From Amphritea sp. (GTDB lineage: Bacteria; Pseudomonadota; Gammaproteobacteria; Pseudomonadales; Nitrincolaceae), in the NCBI GenBank assembly GCA_024679635.1, contig JAIBDA010000070.1, positions 1 to 7,136 of the forward strand: 7,136 bases of DNA. Reading direction: 5' to 3'. The number at the start of each line of letters is the position of its first letter. Positions within the stretch are counted from its first letter, which is position 1. The notes beneath the pieces are model-generated. The model was given only the letters and a program-made list of their open reading frames with translations, did not search any database and was not told the DNA's origin. Shown here piece by piece: positions 6,113 to 7,136 of the stretch. The position numbers were made by a program, and so were the translations under genes.

Positions 6113-6883
6113 TTAAAAGTTTTCGTCCTTGCGTTTGGTCAATACTTCACAGCCATCGGCCGTGACTAGCAGGGTGTGCTCCCACTGGGCTGAAAGTCGT
6201 TTATCAGCGGTTTCAACTGTCCAGCCATCCCGTTTTAGCAGTTTGACGTGTCGTTTTCCGGCGTTGATCATCGGCTCAATAGTAAAGCACATCCCTTCCT
6301 GTAGTTCGAAGCCTGTGCCCGGCTTTCCGTAATGCACAACCTGTGGTTCTTCGTGGAAATCTTTGCCGATACCGTGTCCGCAGTATTCCCGTACGACGGA
6401 GTAATGATTGGATTCGGCCAGGTTCTGAATAACATGACCTATGTCACCCAGTTGCGCTCCGGGTTTTACCAGTGCGATCCCTTTATAGAGACACTCCAGG
6501 GTGATTTCACAAAGGCGTTGGGCATGAGGGGCGGCATTGCCAACGTAAAACATCTTGCTAGTGTCGCCATGGTAGCCGTCTTTGATCACGGTAATATCGA
6601 TATTAATAATATCGCCGTTTTTTAACTTTTTATCGTTAGGGATGCCGTGGCACACTACGTGGTTAACTGACGTGCAGATCGATTTAGGAAACCCGTGATA
6701 GTCCAGTGGTGCTGGAATAGCATCCTGCTCATTGACGATATAATCGTGACAGATCTTATTGATCTCTTCGGTGGTTACGCCAGGCTTTACAAAGGGTTCG
6801 ATCATTTCTAATACTGCCGCGGCCAGACGGCCTGCGACGCGCATTTTTTCGATCTCGTCCGGTGTTTTGATAGTGATGCTCAT
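6113..6883 (-). CDS. map: type I methionine aminopeptidase
   Basis: This enzyme removes the initiator methionine from nascent cytoplasmic proteins whose second residue is small. The 256-residue product is close to the E. coli enzyme in length. The five metal ligands are all present: D96 in INIDITV, D107 in GYHGDTSKMF, H170 in EYCGHGIGKDFHEEP, E203 in FTIEPM and E235 in QWEHTLL. The substrate-binding histidines H79 (VVCHGIPND) and H177 are also present. The ATG has an AAGGG ribosome binding site. The short N terminus without a zinc-finger extension is that of the plain type Ia enzyme. It is the first gene of the leftward run and stands divergent to the presumed rpsB, the arrangement known from E. 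coli. Confidence 0.97.
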   Translation of the reverse strand: MSITIKTPDEIEKMRVAGRLAAAVLEMIEPFVKPGVTTEEINKICHDYIVNEQDAIPAPLDYHGFPKSICTSVNHVVCHGIPNDKKLKNGDIINIDITVIKDGYHGDTSKMFYVGNAAPHAQRLCEITLECLYKGIALVKPGAQLGDIGHVIQNLAESNHYSVVREYCGHGIGKDFHEEPQVVHYGKPGTGFELQEGMCFTIEPMINAGKRHVKLLKRDGWTVETADKRLSAQWEHTLLVTADGCEVLTKRKDENF

Positions 6884-6933
6884 ATAAACCCTTATTAATG
6901 TAAGCCTTTGGGGCGTAAGAAGATAGTTGTGCG

Positions 6934-6962
6934 ATTGTAGCTAATTAACCACTCAAGAACAA
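6934..6962 (-). promoter_or_regulatory. candidate sigma-70 promoter for map-glnD
   Basis: On the minus strand TTGTTC (6962-6957) is followed after 17 bases by TACAAT (6939-6934). The -10 box matches five of six consensus bases and the -35 only TTG. It would start transcription near 6927, giving a leader of about 45 nt before the map ATG. The spacing is good but the -35 is weak. Another TATAAT exists on this strand at 6985-6980 without a fitting -35. Confidence 0.4.
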
Positions 6963-6993
6963 AAAAACGCTATAAATAGATTATAATTCCTGC

Positions 6994-7022
6994 TTCAAAA
7001 GCGTTGGGATTTATGGTATAAA
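6994..7022 (+). promoter_or_regulatory. candidate rpsB promoter with AT-rich upstream tract and GC-rich discriminator
   Basis: TTCAAA (6994-6999), a 17-base spacer and TATAAA (7017-7022) form a sigma-70-type promoter pointing off the right edge. A-tracts and TATAAATA/TTATAATT blocks at about 6958-6987 could act as an UP element. The -10 is followed at once by GTCGCGC, the GC-rich discriminator typical of ribosomal promoters under stringent (ppGpp) control. Transcription would begin near 7029, just before the structured leader. The box positions are seen; the stringent control is inferred. Confidence 0.55.
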
Positions 7023-7028
7023 GTCGCG

Positions 7029-7136
7029 CTCTAAATTTGTGTAAATAAACGCAAGTTTTTAAATCCTCACATGTTACCGTCACATACCCTTGGGTGCCGC
7101 TTGCGGTTGGGGTATGGGGTGCATGGAAGCCTAACC
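7029..7136 (+). ncRNA. probable rpsB 5' leader RNA (t44/tff-like), truncated at the window edge
   Basis: About 108 bases of the leader follow the promoter at 6994-7022 without a coding region. CATACCC (7083-7089) pairs with GGGTATG (7110-7116), enclosing a small CCG/CGG hairpin around 7098-7107. GGTT at 7105-7108, inside that hairpin region, can pair with AACC at 7133-7136, which would make a pseudoknot. In gammaproteobacteria the gene divergent from map is rpsB, and its leader is the conserved t44/tff RNA through which ribosomal protein S2 represses rpsB-tsf. Position, promoter type and fold all fit, but I cannot run the family model and the rpsB start codon is outside the window. Confidence 0.6.

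Noticed and set aside
6129..6625. Two + strand open frames opposite map
   Set aside because: They are antisense to the conserved, ligand-bearing part of methionine aminopeptidase and resemble nothing.
6982..6987. TATAAT on the + strand upstream of the presumed rpsB
   Set aside because: The bases 17 upstream (ACAAAA) are a poor -35, while the TTCAAA-17-TATAAA pair with a GC-rich discriminator lies better placed at 6994-7022.

Overview
The window looks like a chromosomal segment of a marine, flagellated gammaproteobacterium, most likely of the Oceanospirillales type (Amphritea, Neptunomonas or Marinobacterium-like). This is an inference from three things: the order map-glnD next to the rpsB leader, the presence of the H-ring flagellar genes flgT/flgO/flgP, which are typical of polar, often sodium-driven flagella, and intermediate GC. 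No mobile element, CRISPR array, tRNA or rRNA is visible.

Left end (1-388): the last 30 codons of an OmpA-family gene run rightwards and face flgT, which runs leftwards. Between the two stop codons lie two intrinsic terminators, at 189-212 (rightward) and 238-269 (both directions). Two arrays of short perfect hairpins flank them, each on the strand of the gene it follows. Nearly all the hairpins have a C-TTC-G centre. The stems differ from hairpin to hairpin, while the linkers (GCTAGAAC, TGCTCGTkGCTmGAC, GCTmGAAAAA) are shared between the arrays. This is the least explained part of the window.

Flagellar block (384-2913): flgT (leftward) is divergent from flgO-flgP (rightward, 4-bp ATGA overlap). 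The 122-bp gap plus the first codons of flgT hold a near-consensus sigma-28 promoter, TAAA-N15-ACCGATAA, pointing at flgO. FlgT is a periplasmic basal-body (H-ring) protein, and FlgO and FlgP are lipoproteins of the same outer-membrane-associated structure. A 24-bp-stem bidirectional terminator (2928-2992) separates this block from the next.

Nitrogen and housekeeping block (3021-6883, all leftward): map (type I methionine aminopeptidase), glnD (PII uridylyltransferase/uridylyl-removing enzyme) 24 bp behind it, then a 98-residue DUF1244 protein. The divergent region 6884-7136 holds candidate promoters for map and for rpsB. It ends inside a structured RNA that looks like the 5' leader of rpsB (ribosomal protein S2); the rpsB coding region lies beyond the right edge.
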